Position numbers and translations under genes: made by a program. The notes beneath the pieces are model-generated. The model had not been told where the DNA came from, searched no databases, and saw only the letters and a program-made list of their open reading frames with translations. This document shows positions 44,474 to 52,851 of a DNA stretch of 64,000 bases, piece by piece. The DNA lies in assembly GCF_900101335.1 (NCBI RefSeq), contig NZ_FNKA01000001.1:1054001-1118000 (forward strand), given 5' to 3'. This DNA comes from Quadrisphaera sp. DSM 44207 (lineage in GTDB: Bacteria; Actinomycetota; Actinomycetes; Actinomycetales; Quadrisphaeraceae). Every line of letters begins with the position of its first letter. Position 1 is the first letter of the stretch.

Positions 44474-45778
44474 TCAGGACGAGTACGTCGGGAGGCCGGC
44501 GAGCGCTCCGGCGAGCCAGCTGGACTGGGACTGGTTCTTCTGCAAGGCCACCTCCAGGGCGGCGTAGGTGCGCTCGAGGGAGGCGCGGCGCAGCTCCAGG
44601 CGGGTGTCCCACGCCTCGATCCGGGTCGTGAGGTCGCGGGCGGTGGACTGGCCGCTCGTGACGGCCAGCGAGATCGTCCCGGTGGTGCTGTCGCTCGCGC
44701 GCCTCGCCACGCCGGCCAGCGCGGAGCTGAACGCGGTGGTCAGGGCCTTCGCCCTGTCCGGCTCCTTCGCGGCGTACGCGCTGAAGGCCGCCTCGTCGAA
44801 GGTCACGGTGCCCTGGCGAGTGAGCTCGATGCCGACGTCCTTCAGCGTGGCGCCCGGCACGGCCGTGGAGACCGCGCTCACCAGCTGCTGCTGGAGCCCC
44901 CGCAGCAGGCTGTTGCCGGCGAGGAGGCCGGGGTCGTCGACCGAGGAGCGGGTCTGGTCGGCGATCTCGCTGAGCACCACGCCGAGGGAGGCGACCATGC
45001 CGCCGACCCGCTTGGCGACGGCCGCGGTGTCCGGGGCGGCCGTGACGGTGACGGGCGCGTCCTCGACCTTGCTGATGGTCACCGAGACGCCGGCCATGAG
45101 GTCGGGGAAGGTGTTGGTGGCGCTCCTGACGAAGGTGCCGGCGCCGAGGTCGAGGGCGGCGTCGCGCGGCGGCGTCAGCTGCGCCGCCAGCGCGGGCGGC
45201 TGGGCGCCGCCGAAGGAGAAGTCGCCCTGCTCGCCGCTCGTCGCGGAGGTGACGAGGAGTCGCTGCGCACCGCTCGCGTCCTGGATGGTCGTCGCGACGA
45301 CGCCCGCGCCGGCGGCGTTGATGGCCTTGGCGAGGTCGGCCGGCGCGCCGCTGGTGGCGACGACGTCGACGGGCGTGGCGCCGGGCTTCGCGCTCGTGAT
45401 GGTGAACCGCTGCTCGCCCTGCGGGGCGTCGGCGGCGAGGACGGGGGCCGTGGTGTAGCTCGCCTTCGAGGCGGTCTGCACGACGGTGAAGGTCAGGGAG
45501 CCGGAGCCCGTGGCGTTCGAGGTCGAGACGGCGACGGAGCTGGAGCTCGACGTCGCGCCCACCTTCGTCCACGCCTGCGGGTCCGCGAGAGCGGCCGCGC
45601 CGGTCAGCAGCGAGGCGGCGCGGGCGTTGAGGCCCTGGAGGGCGGAGACGACCTCGTTCTGCTGCGTCAGCTTCTGCTTCAGCAGCGTCTGGGAGTTGCG
45701 CTCGACGCTGATCAGCTGGTTGATGATCGTCTCGGTGTCGAGACCGCTGGCGATCCCCCCGATGGACATGCCCGCCAT
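44474..45778 (-). CDS. fliD: Filament cap protein FliD
   Basis: A 434-residue cap protein. The N-terminus has the FliD signature SIGGIASGLDTETIINQLIS, and the C-terminal coiled coil contains DLTTRIEAWDTRLELRRASL and TYAALEVALQKNQSQSSWL. Middle domains are Thr/Ala/Val-rich. GAGGAGG five nucleotides before the ATG at 45778 decides the start. It follows fliC after a strong terminator; I see no convincing promoter of its own. Confidence 0.94.
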   Translation of the reverse strand: MAGMSIGGIASGLDTETIINQLISVERNSQTLLKQKLTQQNEVVSALQGLNARAASLLTGAAALADPQAWTKVGATSSSSSVAVSTSNATGSGSLTFTVVQTASKASYTTAPVLAADAPQGEQRFTITSAKPGATPVDVVATSGAPADLAKAINAAGAGVVATTIQDASGAQRLLVTSATSGEQGDFSFGGAQPPALAAQLTPPRDAALDLGAGTFVRSATNTFPDLMAGVSVTISKVEDAPVTVTAAPDTAAVAKRVGGMVASLGVVLSEIADQTRSSVDDPGLLAGNSLLRGLQQQLVSAVSTAVPGATLKDVGIELTRQGTVTFDEAAFSAYAAKEPDRAKALTTAFSSALAGVARRASDSTTGTISLAVTSGQSTARDLTTRIEAWDTRLELRRASLERTYAALEVALQKNQSQSSWLAGALAGLPTYSS

Positions 45779-45843
45779 CCGAGCCTCCTCGTGATCGGTG
45801 CCGGTCGGCAAGTGCGAGAAGCCCCCGCGAGGAGGGCGCGGAA

Positions 45844-45879
45844 CCGCCCGGCGGGGGAGGGGGCTCCCCCGCCGGGCGG
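45844..45879 (-). terminator. Terminator of fliC
   Basis: A perfect 16-bp stem (45844-45859 with 45864-45879) with a GGGG loop begins 6 nt after the fliC stop. It would limit read-through from the strongly expressed flagellin gene. Confidence 0.85.
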
Positions 45880-45885
45880 GTCGGA

Positions 45886-46740
45886 TCAGCGCAGGAGGGA
45901 CAGCACGCCCTGCGGGATCTGGTTGGCCTGGGCCAGCATCGAGGTGCCGGCCTGGGACAGGATCTGCGCGCGGGTGAACTTGGACATCTCAGCAGCCATG
46001 TCCGTGTCGCGGATCCGGCTCTCCGACGCGGAGAGGTTCTCCACCGCGACGTTGAGGTTCTTGATGGTGTGCTCGAAGCGGTTCTGCTTCGCACCCAGGT
46101 CGGCCCGCACCGTCGAGACCGTCTTGATGGCGGCGTCGATCGCGGTGATCGCCTGGTCGGCGCCGCTCGGGGCGGTGCCGGCCGCGGCGGTCGTGACGTC
46201 CACGGTGTTCACCCCGAGGCCGACGGCGCCCAGGCCGGTGCCGGCGGTCCCGTTGTTGACGGTGACGGTGATGACCTCACCGACGTTGGCGCCCACCTGG
46301 AACTTGCCGGCGTAGCTGCCGTCGAGCAGCTTGGTGCCGTTGTACTGGGTGGTGTCGGCGATCCGGGTCAGCTCGCTCTTGAGCTCGCCGATCTCGGACT
46401 GGATGTTCTTCTTGGCGTCCGTGTTGAGGCCGCCGTCGTTCGCCGCCTGCACGGACAGGGTGCGCATGCGCTGCAGGATCGCGTGGGACTCGGTCAGCGC
46501 GCCCTCGGCGGTCTGGACGACGGAGACGCCGTCCTGAGCGTTGCGGGAGGCCTGCTTGAGCCCGCCGACCTGCGCGCGCAGGCCCTCGGAGATGGCCAGA
46601 CCAGCCGCGTCGTCCGCAGCGCGGTTGATCCGGAAGCCGCTGGACAGCTTCTCCAGGGACTTGGAGAGGTCGCCCTGCGTGACCGAGAGGTTCCGGTACG
46701 CGTTGAACGCGGCGATGTTCTGGTTGATCGACAGAGCCAT
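45886..46740 (-). CDS. fliC: Flagellin
   Basis: A 284-residue compact flagellin. The N-terminal D0/D1 helices (SINQNIAAFNAYRNLSVTQG, LSSGFRINRAADDAAGLAIS) and C-terminal D1/D0 helices (NLSASESRIRDTDMAAEMSK) are well conserved. The variable centre (about 140-200) is short, so outer D2/D3 domains are minimal. Ser and Thr in the centre are potential glycosylation sites. GGAGGA precedes the ATG. A FliA-type promoter drives it, and CsrA/FliW probably control translation. Confidence 0.98.
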   Translation of the reverse strand: MALSINQNIAAFNAYRNLSVTQGDLSKSLEKLSSGFRINRAADDAAGLAISEGLRAQVGGLKQASRNAQDGVSVVQTAEGALTESHAILQRMRTLSVQAANDGGLNTDAKKNIQSEIGELKSELTRIADTTQYNGTKLLDGSYAGKFQVGANVGEVITVTVNNGTAGTGLGAVGLGVNTVDVTTAAAGTAPSGADQAITAIDAAIKTVSTVRADLGAKQNRFEHTIKNLNVAVENLSASESRIRDTDMAAEMSKFTRAQILSQAGTSMLAQANQIPQGVLSLLR

Positions 46741-46797
46741 GGTCGTTCCTCCGTGAGGTGGGTGGTGCTGATGCCCGTCCGTGGGCCATCACGAGGT

Positions 46798-46825
46798 CCA
46801 TCGGTGCCTGCCGCCAGGGCTTGAG
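46798..46825 (-). promoter_or_regulatory. FliA-type promoter of fliC
   Basis: Minus strand CTCAAG (46820-46825), 15-nt spacer, CCGATGG (46798-46804). The leader would be about 50 nt. The upstream palindrome CCGATCGG is at 46847-46854. Confidence 0.75.
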
Positions 46826-46859
46826 GGTTTTCCGCCGCGGGTTCGGCCGATCGGGGCGC

Positions 46860-46888
46860 CTCAAGCCCGGCGCTGCTCCGTCCGAGGT
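46860..46888 (+). promoter_or_regulatory. Candidate FliA-type promoter of the glycosyltransferase gene
   Basis: Plus strand CTCAAG (46860-46865), 16-nt spacer, CCGAGGT (46882-46888), back to back with the fliC promoter. The -10 box has one change from CCGAT. Confidence 0.45.
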
Positions 46889-46924
46889 ACAGGGAGCCCG
46901 TTCCGCGCTCCTGTGAGGACCCCC

Positions 46925-48823
46925 ATGGCCCAGAGCACCGTCGTCGTGACGGACACGTCCAGCCCCCGCGCCCTCCAGCAGACGCTCGGGTTCGTCGTCC
47001 GCACGGTGCCGGGCACCACGGAGGTGGTCGTCGTCTCCCCGCGCTCGCTGAAGCTGGACGGCGCGCTCGCGCGCCGCGTGCGAAGGGTGCGCGTGCGCGG
47101 GCGCAGCGAGGTCCAGGACGCGGCGCTGGCCGAGGTCCGCACCGACCGGCTCACCGCCGTGCTGGGCGCGGGCTGCCACCTCTCCCCCACCTGGTGGGCC
47201 GACGCGGAGGACGCCGCGCACGGCCGCCCCACCGCCGTGACGGACCTCGGCGAGGGCGCCGCCCGCGTGCTCGTCCACCCCGTGGGCGTCATCCCGACCG
47301 CACGCCGCCCGGTCCCCGTCTCCGCGTCCCTCATCGTCAAGGACGAGGAGGAGGTGATCGGCGAGTGCCTGGCGGCGCTCGCGCGGTTCGTGGACGAGGT
47401 CGTCGTCTACGACACCGGCAGCACCGACGCCACGGTCGCGCTGGCGCGGGCCGCGGGCGCGCGGGTGGTCGAGGGGCACTGGGACGACGACTTCGGCGCC
47501 GCCCGCAACCGCTCCCTGGCCCACTGCACCCACGACTGGGTGCTGTGCGTCGACGCCGACGAGGTCGTCACGGGGGACCCGGCGGCGCTGCGCGCCCTGC
47601 TCGCCCGCACCAGCGCGAACGTCGTCAGGGCCGTCGTGGTCTCCACCGCCCACAGGGGCACCGCGGTCGGCGCGGAGACCGTCTCCAGCCGGGTGTACCG
47701 GCGCTCGGAGGTGATGTGGTCGGGGTCGCTGCACGAGCAGCTGGTCGCCCGGCCCGGGCACCGCCTCGTCCTCGCTCCCGAGCAGGCGCCCGTCCGCCTC
47801 CTGCACTCCGGGTACCAGGTCACGACCATGCACGAGCGCGGCAAGGCGGAGCGCAACCTGAGGATCGCCCGTGCCGCCGCGGAGGCGCTGGCACCGGGGG
47901 ACCCCCGCGCGGCGGACGTGTGGGGCGACTGCGGGCGGTCCCTGGTGCAGGCCGGGATGCTCGACGAGGCCGTCGACGCCTTCGAGAACGTGCTCCAGCT
48001 CGGCGCGGGGCCCCACACCTCGGTCATCGCCGGCAGGTCCGCCGTCCTCACCCTCCTGCAGCTGCAGCGGTACGACGACGCGGAGCGGTGGATCGCCGCC
48101 CTGGAGGGGGCGGAGTCCTCGGGAGCCCTCGCCCTGTGGCGCGCCCGCGTCGCCCTCGGCCGCGGCGACCTGCCCGGCGCCCGCAGCGCCCTGCGCGACG
48201 CCGTGAGCGGGACGGACCCGTGGGGGGTGCGCTTCGACCCGGCGACGGCGACCACGACCGCGGTCCTCATCGACGTCGAGGCCGGTGACCACGAGGCGGC
48301 CGAGCGCACGCTGCGCCACCAGATCGCCACGGCACCCGACCACGTCCACCTCCGCCTGCTGGTGCAGCACGCGAGCGAGACGGGCCGGCCCCTGGCGGGC
48401 TACCTGGCCGGCTGCCCGGCGTCCCTGGTCGAGCGCTCCCTGCGGGAGGCCGTCCTCATGGACGGCGACACCGCGGACCGCTGGCTGACCGCCCTGCACG
48501 AGACCCGCCCCGCGGACCTCGGCCCGATCGTCGCCGGCTGCGTCGTGGCCGCACGGCACACGCTCGAGGCGCGCCTGCGGTGGAGCGTCGTCGCGCGCGA
48601 GGCCGGCATCACCGACCCCTGCCCGCTGCGCCTGCACGCCACGGACGAGCAGGCGCCCCCCGCCTCGCGCTGCCTCGCCTGGGCCGTCCTCGCCGACGCC
48701 TGCGGGGAGGAGGACGCACGGGCCGAGTGGCTCGCCCTGCTGCCCGCCGTCCCCGACGACGAGCTCCCGCTCCTGGGTGCGCTCCTGGAGGAGCTGGCAC
48801 CGGGGCTGCTCGTCGCGACCTGA
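46925..48823 (+). CDS. Family 2 glycosyltransferase with helical-repeat C-terminus, probable flagellin glycosyltransferase
   Basis: A 632-residue protein. Residues about 125-300 are a GT2 domain: ASLIVKDEEEVIGECLAALA, DEVVVYDTGSTDATVALARA, and the DxD-like VDADEVVTGDP. A small N-terminal domain precedes it. The C-terminal 330 residues are TPR-like helical repeats (VQAGMLDEAVDAFENVLQLG). Such GT2-TPR enzymes modify proteins or lipid-linked sugars. It is divergent from fliC and followed by three nucleotide-sugar genes, so it probably glycosylates flagellin (inference). GAGGA precedes the ATG. Confidence 0.78.
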   Translation: MAQSTVVVTDTSSPRALQQTLGFVVRTVPGTTEVVVVSPRSLKLDGALARRVRRVRVRGRSEVQDAALAEVRTDRLTAVLGAGCHLSPTWWADAEDAAHGRPTAVTDLGEGAARVLVHPVGVIPTARRPVPVSASLIVKDEEEVIGECLAALARFVDEVVVYDTGSTDATVALARAAGARVVEGHWDDDFGAARNRSLAHCTHDWVLCVDADEVVTGDPAALRALLARTSANVVRAVVVSTAHRGTAVGAETVSSRVYRRSEVMWSGSLHEQLVARPGHRLVLAPEQAPVRLLHSGYQVTTMHERGKAERNLRIARAAAEALAPGDPRAADVWGDCGRSLVQAGMLDEAVDAFENVLQLGAGPHTSVIAGRSAVLTLLQLQRYDDAERWIAALEGAESSGALALWRARVALGRGDLPGARSALRDAVSGTDPWGVRFDPATATTTAVLIDVEAGDHEAAERTLRHQIATAPDHVHLRLLVQHASETGRPLAGYLAGCPASLVERSLREAVLMDGDTADRWLTALHETRPADLGPIVAGCVVAARHTLEARLRWSVVAREAGITDPCPLRLHATDEQAPPASRCLAWAVLADACGEEDARAEWLALLPAVPDDELPLLGALLEELAPGLLVAT

Positions 48824-48829
48824 GAGCCC

Positions 48830-48835
48830 TAGCGT
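48830..48835 (+). promoter_or_regulatory. -10 box for a leaderless acetyltransferase mRNA
   Basis: TAGCGT lies exactly 7 nt before the ATG at 48843, the spacing of leaderless actinobacterial genes. The next gene shows the same arrangement. Confidence 0.45.
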
Positions 48836-48842
48836 GGCCGGG

Positions 48843-49445
48843 ATGACCAGCAGCGCCCGCATCGCCGCGACGGCGGACGTCGACGACCGCGCCACCATCG
48901 GCGACGGGGCCGTCGTCTGGCACCTCGCCCAGGTCCGCGAGGACGCCGTCGTCGGCCCCGAGTGCACCATCGGCCGCGGCGCCTACATCGGTGCGGGGGT
49001 CCGCCTCGGCGCTCGGGTGAAGGTGCAGAACCTGGCCCAGGTGTACGAGCCGGCCGTCGTCGAGGACGGCGTCTTCGTCGGTCCGGCCGCGGTGCTCACC
49101 AACGACGTCCGCCCTCGCGCGATCACCCCGGGCGGAGCGCTGAAGGGCGCCGCGGACTGGGACCCGGTGGGTGTCGCCGTCCGCACCGGGGCCTCGATCG
49201 GCGCCCGGGCGGTGTGCGTGGCACCGGTCACCGTGGGGCGCTGGGCCATGGTGGCCGCGGGTGCCGTGGTGACCCGCGACGTCCCCGACCACGCGCTCGT
49301 GGTCGGGGTGCCCGCACGCCAGGTCGGGTGGGTGGGCCGCTCCGGGTCCTCCCTCGCCGCCGACGGCGAGCACTGGGTGTGCCCGCGCACCGGGGAGCGG
49401 TACGAGCTCGGCGAAAACGGCCTGCGGCCGCTCGCCGCTGGCTAG
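48843..49445 (+). CDS. Left-handed beta-helix N-acetyltransferase (WbpD/WlbB-like)
   Basis: A 200-residue hexapeptide-repeat acyltransferase. Repeats run from about residue 15 to 150 (DRATIGDGAVVWHLAQVRED, CTIGRGAYIGAGVRLG, VQNLAQVYEPAVVEDGVFVG) and end in the trimer motif VPARQVGWVGRSG. A short C-terminal region has CPRTGERYEL. Closest in pattern to WbpD/WlbB, which acetylates the 3-amino group of UDP-2-acetamido-3-amino sugars. The neighbouring aminotransferase and dehydrogenase complete that route. Confidence 0.82.
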   Translation: MTSSARIAATADVDDRATIGDGAVVWHLAQVREDAVVGPECTIGRGAYIGAGVRLGARVKVQNLAQVYEPAVVEDGVFVGPAAVLTNDVRPRAITPGGALKGAADWDPVGVAVRTGASIGARAVCVAPVTVGRWAMVAAGAVVTRDVPDHALVVGVPARQVGWVGRSGSSLAADGEHWVCPRTGERYELGENGLRPLAAG

Positions 49446-49448
49446 CGT
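49443..49448 (+). promoter_or_regulatory. -10 box for a leaderless aminotransferase mRNA
   Basis: TAGCGT overlaps the acetyltransferase stop codon and lies 7 nt before the GTG at 49456, identical in layout to the site at 48830. Confidence 0.45.
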
Positions 49449-49455
49449 GTCCGGG

Positions 49456-50553
49456 GTGCAGCGCCCCCTGACCGTGGCCGCGCCGCAGGTCGGCCCGGAG
49501 GAGGAGCGGGCCGTCCTGCGGGTCCTCCGCAGCGGGTCCCTCGCCCAGGGTCCCGAGGTCGCCGCCTTCGAGGAGGACTTCTCCCGGGCGCTCGTCCCGG
49601 GCCGGACCTGCGTCGCGGTCAGCTCCGGCACCGCCGGCCTGCACCTCGGGCTGCTCGCCGCCGGCGTGGGCCCGGGCGACGAGGTCGTCGTCCCGTCCTT
49701 CTCCTTCGCCGCGACGGCGAACGCCGTCGCCCTGACCGGCGCGACGCCCGTCTTCGCCGACATCGACCCGTCCACCTCCTGCCTGGACCCGGCCGCGGTG
49801 GACGCCGTGATCACGACGCGCACCGCGGCGATCATGCCCGTGCACCTGTACGGCCACCCGGCGGACATGACGGCGCTGTGCGCGCTGGCCGCCCGGCGCG
49901 GCCTCGCGCTGTTCGAGGACGCGGCGCAGGCCCACGGAGCGGCGTGGCAGGAGCGCCCGGTCGGCACCTTCGGCCGGATCGCGGTGTTCAGCCTCTACCC
50001 CACGAAGAACATGACCTCCGGCGAGGGCGGCGTGGTCTGCGTCGAGGACGCCGACCTGGCGCGCGCCGTCCGGCTGCTGCGCAACCAGGGCATGGAGCGC
50101 CAGTACGCCAACGAGGTCGTCGGCTTCAACGCGCGGATGACGGACCTGCACGCGGCCCTGGGACGGGTGCAGCTGCGCCGCCTGCCGGGCTTCACCGCAG
50201 CGCGCAGGTCGGTGGCGCGCGCCCTCACCGAACGGCTCGCCGGCACCTGCGGCCTGACCACCCCGGCGGTGCACCCGTCGGCGGAGCCGGTGTGGCACCA
50301 GTACACCGTCCGCGTGGCGGAGGACCGCGACGGCGTGGCCCGAGCGCTGCGCGAGGAGCACGGCATCGGCACGGGCGTGTACTACCCGACCCCGATCCAC
50401 CGCCTGCCGGCCTACGACCTGGAGCTGGACCTGCCGCAGACGCTGCGGGCCTCCCGGGAGGTCCTCTCCCTCCCCGTGCACCCGGGGATCAGCGCGGGGG
50501 ACGCCGACCGGATCGCGGACGCCCTGGTGAGCGTGCTGGGGGCGGGGCGGTGA
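49456..50553 (+). CDS. DegT/DnrJ/EryC1/StrS sugar aminotransferase (WbpE/WlbC-like)
   Basis: A 365-residue PLP enzyme. The lysine that binds PLP lies in FSLYPTKNMTSGEGG. Other family motifs are SSGTAGLHLGLLAAGVGPGD, VPSFSFAATANAVALTGATP and EDAAQAHGAAW. It would aminate the 3-keto intermediate of a UDP-GlcNAc-derived sugar. GTG at 49456 is preferred because it sits 7 nt after TAGCGT; an in-frame GTG at 49447 is an alternative. The stop overlaps the oxidoreductase GTG. Confidence 0.88.
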   Translation: MQRPLTVAAPQVGPEEERAVLRVLRSGSLAQGPEVAAFEEDFSRALVPGRTCVAVSSGTAGLHLGLLAAGVGPGDEVVVPSFSFAATANAVALTGATPVFADIDPSTSCLDPAAVDAVITTRTAAIMPVHLYGHPADMTALCALAARRGLALFEDAAQAHGAAWQERPVGTFGRIAVFSLYPTKNMTSGEGGVVCVEDADLARAVRLLRNQGMERQYANEVVGFNARMTDLHAALGRVQLRRLPGFTAARRSVARALTERLAGTCGLTTPAVHPSAEPVWHQYTVRVAEDRDGVARALREEHGIGTGVYYPTPIHRLPAYDLELDLPQTLRASREVLSLPVHPGISAGDADRIADALVSVLGAGR

Positions 50554-51632
50554 GCGCGCTGCGGGCCGGCGTCGTCGGGCTGGGCTCCATCGGCCGCCAC
50601 CACGTGCGGGTGCTGCGCTCGCTGCCCGGCGTCGAGCTGGTCGCCGTCGCCGACGCCGGCGGCGACCCCTCCGGCGTCGCCCAGGGCCTGCCGGTGCTGC
50701 CCGACGTCGACGCCCTGTGCGCGACCGGCGTCGACCTCGCGGTGGTCGCCGTCCCCACGGCGCACCACGAGCCCGTGGCGCTCGCGCTCGCGCGCGCCGG
50801 CGTGCACGCGCTGGTGGAGAAGCCCCTGGCCCCGGACGTCGAGAGCGCCCAGCGCATCGCCCGGGCCTTCAGCGCCCGCGGCCTCGTCGGCGCGGTGGGA
50901 CACCTGGAGCGCTACAACCCCGCGCTCCTGGCGCTGCGCGCCCGGCTCGACGACGGCCACCTCGGCGCCCTGCACCAGATCTCCACCCGCCGGCAGGGCC
51001 CCTTCCCGGGACGGATCTCGGACGTCGGGGTGGTGATGGACCTGGCGACCCACGACATCGACCTGACCGGCTGGGTGGCGGGGAGCGCCTTCCGCAGCGT
51101 CTCCGCCCGCACGGCGCACCGCAGCGGCCGCGAGCACGAGGACGTGGTCCTGGCCGTGGGGGACCTCGCGGACGGGACGATCACGAGCCACGTCGTCGAC
51201 TGGCTCTCGCCGGTCAAGGAGCGCACGACGTACGTGCTCGGCGAGCGCGGGGCGCTCCTCGCGAACACCCTGACCGGCGACCTGACCTTCCACGCCAACG
51301 GGTCCGTCGAAGCCACGTGGGACGCCGTCGCCACGTTCCGCGGGGTCAGCGAGGGGGACGTCGTCCGCTTCGCGATCCCCAAGCCGGAGCCCCTGGTCAG
51401 CGAGCTGTCCGCGTTCTGCGCGGCGGTGGCCGGACGCCCGGGCGCCCACGGGGTCGTGACCATGGACGAGGGGGTGAGGACGGTCCGCGTCGCCGCGGCC
51501 GTGCTGGAGGCGGCGGCCACCGGGCAGAGCGTGCGGCTGCCCCCGACCGAGGACCTCGCGCGAGCGCGGGGTCCGGTCCCGGGGCCGTGGCCGCTGCGTC
51601 CGCGCCGCTCGCCGTCGCTGCCCCGCGGGTGA
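50550..51632 (+). CDS. Gfo/Idh/MocA-family sugar-nucleotide dehydrogenase (WlbA/WbpB-like)
   Basis: A 360-residue NAD(P)-dependent oxidoreductase. The N-terminal Rossmann motif is GVVGLGSIGRHHVRVLRSLP, followed by the EKPLAPDVESAQRIA signature and GHLERYNPALLALR. The C-terminal domain has DLATHDIDLTGWV. In the Wlb/Wbp route it oxidises the 3-hydroxyl of the UDP-sugar before transamination. The GTG overlaps the aminotransferase stop. The C-terminal 25 residues are Pro/Arg-rich and not part of the fold. Confidence 0.87.
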   Translation: MSALRAGVVGLGSIGRHHVRVLRSLPGVELVAVADAGGDPSGVAQGLPVLPDVDALCATGVDLAVVAVPTAHHEPVALALARAGVHALVEKPLAPDVESAQRIARAFSARGLVGAVGHLERYNPALLALRARLDDGHLGALHQISTRRQGPFPGRISDVGVVMDLATHDIDLTGWVAGSAFRSVSARTAHRSGREHEDVVLAVGDLADGTITSHVVDWLSPVKERTTYVLGERGALLANTLTGDLTFHANGSVEATWDAVATFRGVSEGDVVRFAIPKPEPLVSELSAFCAAVAGRPGAHGVVTMDEGVRTVRVAAAVLEAAATGQSVRLPPTEDLARARGPVPGPWPLRPRRSPSLPRG

Positions 51633-51669
51633 GCGGCCGCGGCGCCGCGGACGGGACGCCGGGTGCACG

Positions 51670-51702
51670 ACAGCCCTCCCGCTGCAGCAGCGGGAGGGCT
51701 GT
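51670..51702. terminator. Bidirectional terminator
   Basis: A perfect 15-bp stem (51670-51684 with 51688-51702) with a 3-nt loop lies between the rightward sugar operon and the leftward sigma-factor gene. It is symmetrical and could stop both. Confidence 0.8.
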
Positions 51703-51737
51703 CGTTCCCGGACGGCAGGGACCGCCTGCCGCCCGGG

Positions 51738-52742
51738 TCAGGCCGTGACGGCCTGGGGGAAGCGCCGTCGCTGGGCGGCGCTGGTCTGCGGGGCAGCGGG
51801 TGCGGTGGCAGCGGGTGCGGTGGCAGCCGGCGTGGCAGCCGGCGTGGCAGCCGGCGCGGCGGCCGGAGCCTCGGCCGCCGGGCGCGCCGCGGCCTGTGCG
51901 GCCACGGCCGCGTAGTAGGCCTGACGGCGCCGGGCGACCGCGCCGTCCGGGCGCTCGGGCCGCGCGAGCAGCTCGGGGGCCAGGGAGGCGTTCATGCCGT
52001 CGCGCAGCAGCCCCAGCGCCTCGGCGCGCAGCTGGCTGACGCGCGACTCGGTCACGCCCAGCTCGGCGGCGATCTCGGTGGCCGGCCGGTCGTGCAGGAA
52101 CAGGCCCTCGACGACGGCGCGCAGCCGCTCGGGCAGCGTGGTCACCGCCGCGTGCAGGTAGCGCACCTGCTCCTTCTGCAGCAGCTGCTCCTCCGGGCCG
52201 GGCCCGTTCTGCGGCAGGACGTCGGACAGCGTGCCGTCGTGGGCGTCGAGGCTGAGCAGGCTGCGCTCGGACTCCGCGCGCACCGCGTCGACGTCCCCGG
52301 GCGAGCAGCCCATCGCCGCCGCCAGCTCGTCGCGGGTCGGGCGCCGCCCGAGGCGGGTGGTCAGCGCCTCCTCGGCGCCCGCGAGGGCCCGGGCGCGGGT
52401 GCGGGTGCCGCGCGGCGCCCAGTCCATGGCGCGCAGCTCGTCCAGCAGGGCCCCGCGCACGCGCAGCGACGCGTAGCGCGCGAACGGCACGTTCGTCGCC
52501 TCGTCGTAGCTGGTGGCGGCCGCCGCGAGCGCCGCGAGGCCGGCGGAGACCAGCTCGTCGCGCTGCACGTGGCCGGGCAGGCGGGCCATCGTCTCGCTCA
52601 CCTGGTAGCCGACGATCGGCAGGTGGGTGCGGACGAGGTCCTCCACGCCGGCGCGGTCGCGCGCGGGGCGGGGGAGGGACGTCGGGGCGGACGTCGAGGC
52701 GGACGTCGAGGCGGACGTCGGGGCGGGCGTCGCGGTGGGCAC
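51738..52742 (-). CDS. fliA: Flagellar-type sigma factor (FliA/WhiG family)
   Basis: A 334-residue sigma-70 factor of the FliA/WhiG group. Region 2 includes GYQVSETMARLPGHVQRDEL and FARYASLRVRGALLDELRAM, region 3 LGRRPTRDELAAAMG, region 4 LPERLRAVVEGLFLHDRPAT with a helix-turn-helix ELGVTESRVSQLR. Both ends carry low-complexity tails (Ser/Thr/Pro N-terminus; Ala/Pro/Thr C-terminus of about 55 residues). The GTG at 52742 is 7 nt from a FliA-type -10 box, implying a leaderless, self-activated transcript. No FlgM anti-sigma gene is visible. Confidence 0.92.
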   Translation of the reverse strand: MPTATPAPTSASTSASTSAPTSLPRPARDRAGVEDLVRTHLPIVGYQVSETMARLPGHVQRDELVSAGLAALAAAATSYDEATNVPFARYASLRVRGALLDELRAMDWAPRGTRTRARALAGAEEALTTRLGRRPTRDELAAAMGCSPGDVDAVRAESERSLLSLDAHDGTLSDVLPQNGPGPEEQLLQKEQVRYLHAAVTTLPERLRAVVEGLFLHDRPATEIAAELGVTESRVSQLRAEALGLLRDGMNASLAPELLARPERPDGAVARRRQAYYAAVAAQAAARPAAEAPAAAPAATPAATPAATAPAATAPAAPQTSAAQRRRFPQAVTA

Positions 52743-52749
52743 GCAGGAG

Positions 52750-52778
52750 GTGTCGGCGCGGGGGCCGCCGTCCTTGAG
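52750..52778 (-). promoter_or_regulatory. FliA-type promoter of the sigma-factor gene
   Basis: Minus strand CTCAAG (52773-52778), 16-nt spacer, CCGACAC (52750-52756). The GTG start is 7 nt beyond, as at fliM. It suggests autoregulation. Confidence 0.55.
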
Positions 52779-52851
52779 CCGGACGAGCGGCGCGCGCTCG
52801 CCCGGACGCGCGGTTCCCGGCCGCCCGACGCCGGACGGCGCCGCGGAACCG

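Noticed and set aside
45779-45840. A FliA-type promoter directly before fliD
   Set aside because: A CCGATCA box exists near 45790, but the matching -35 (CTCGCA) is poor and the spacer is only 14 nt.
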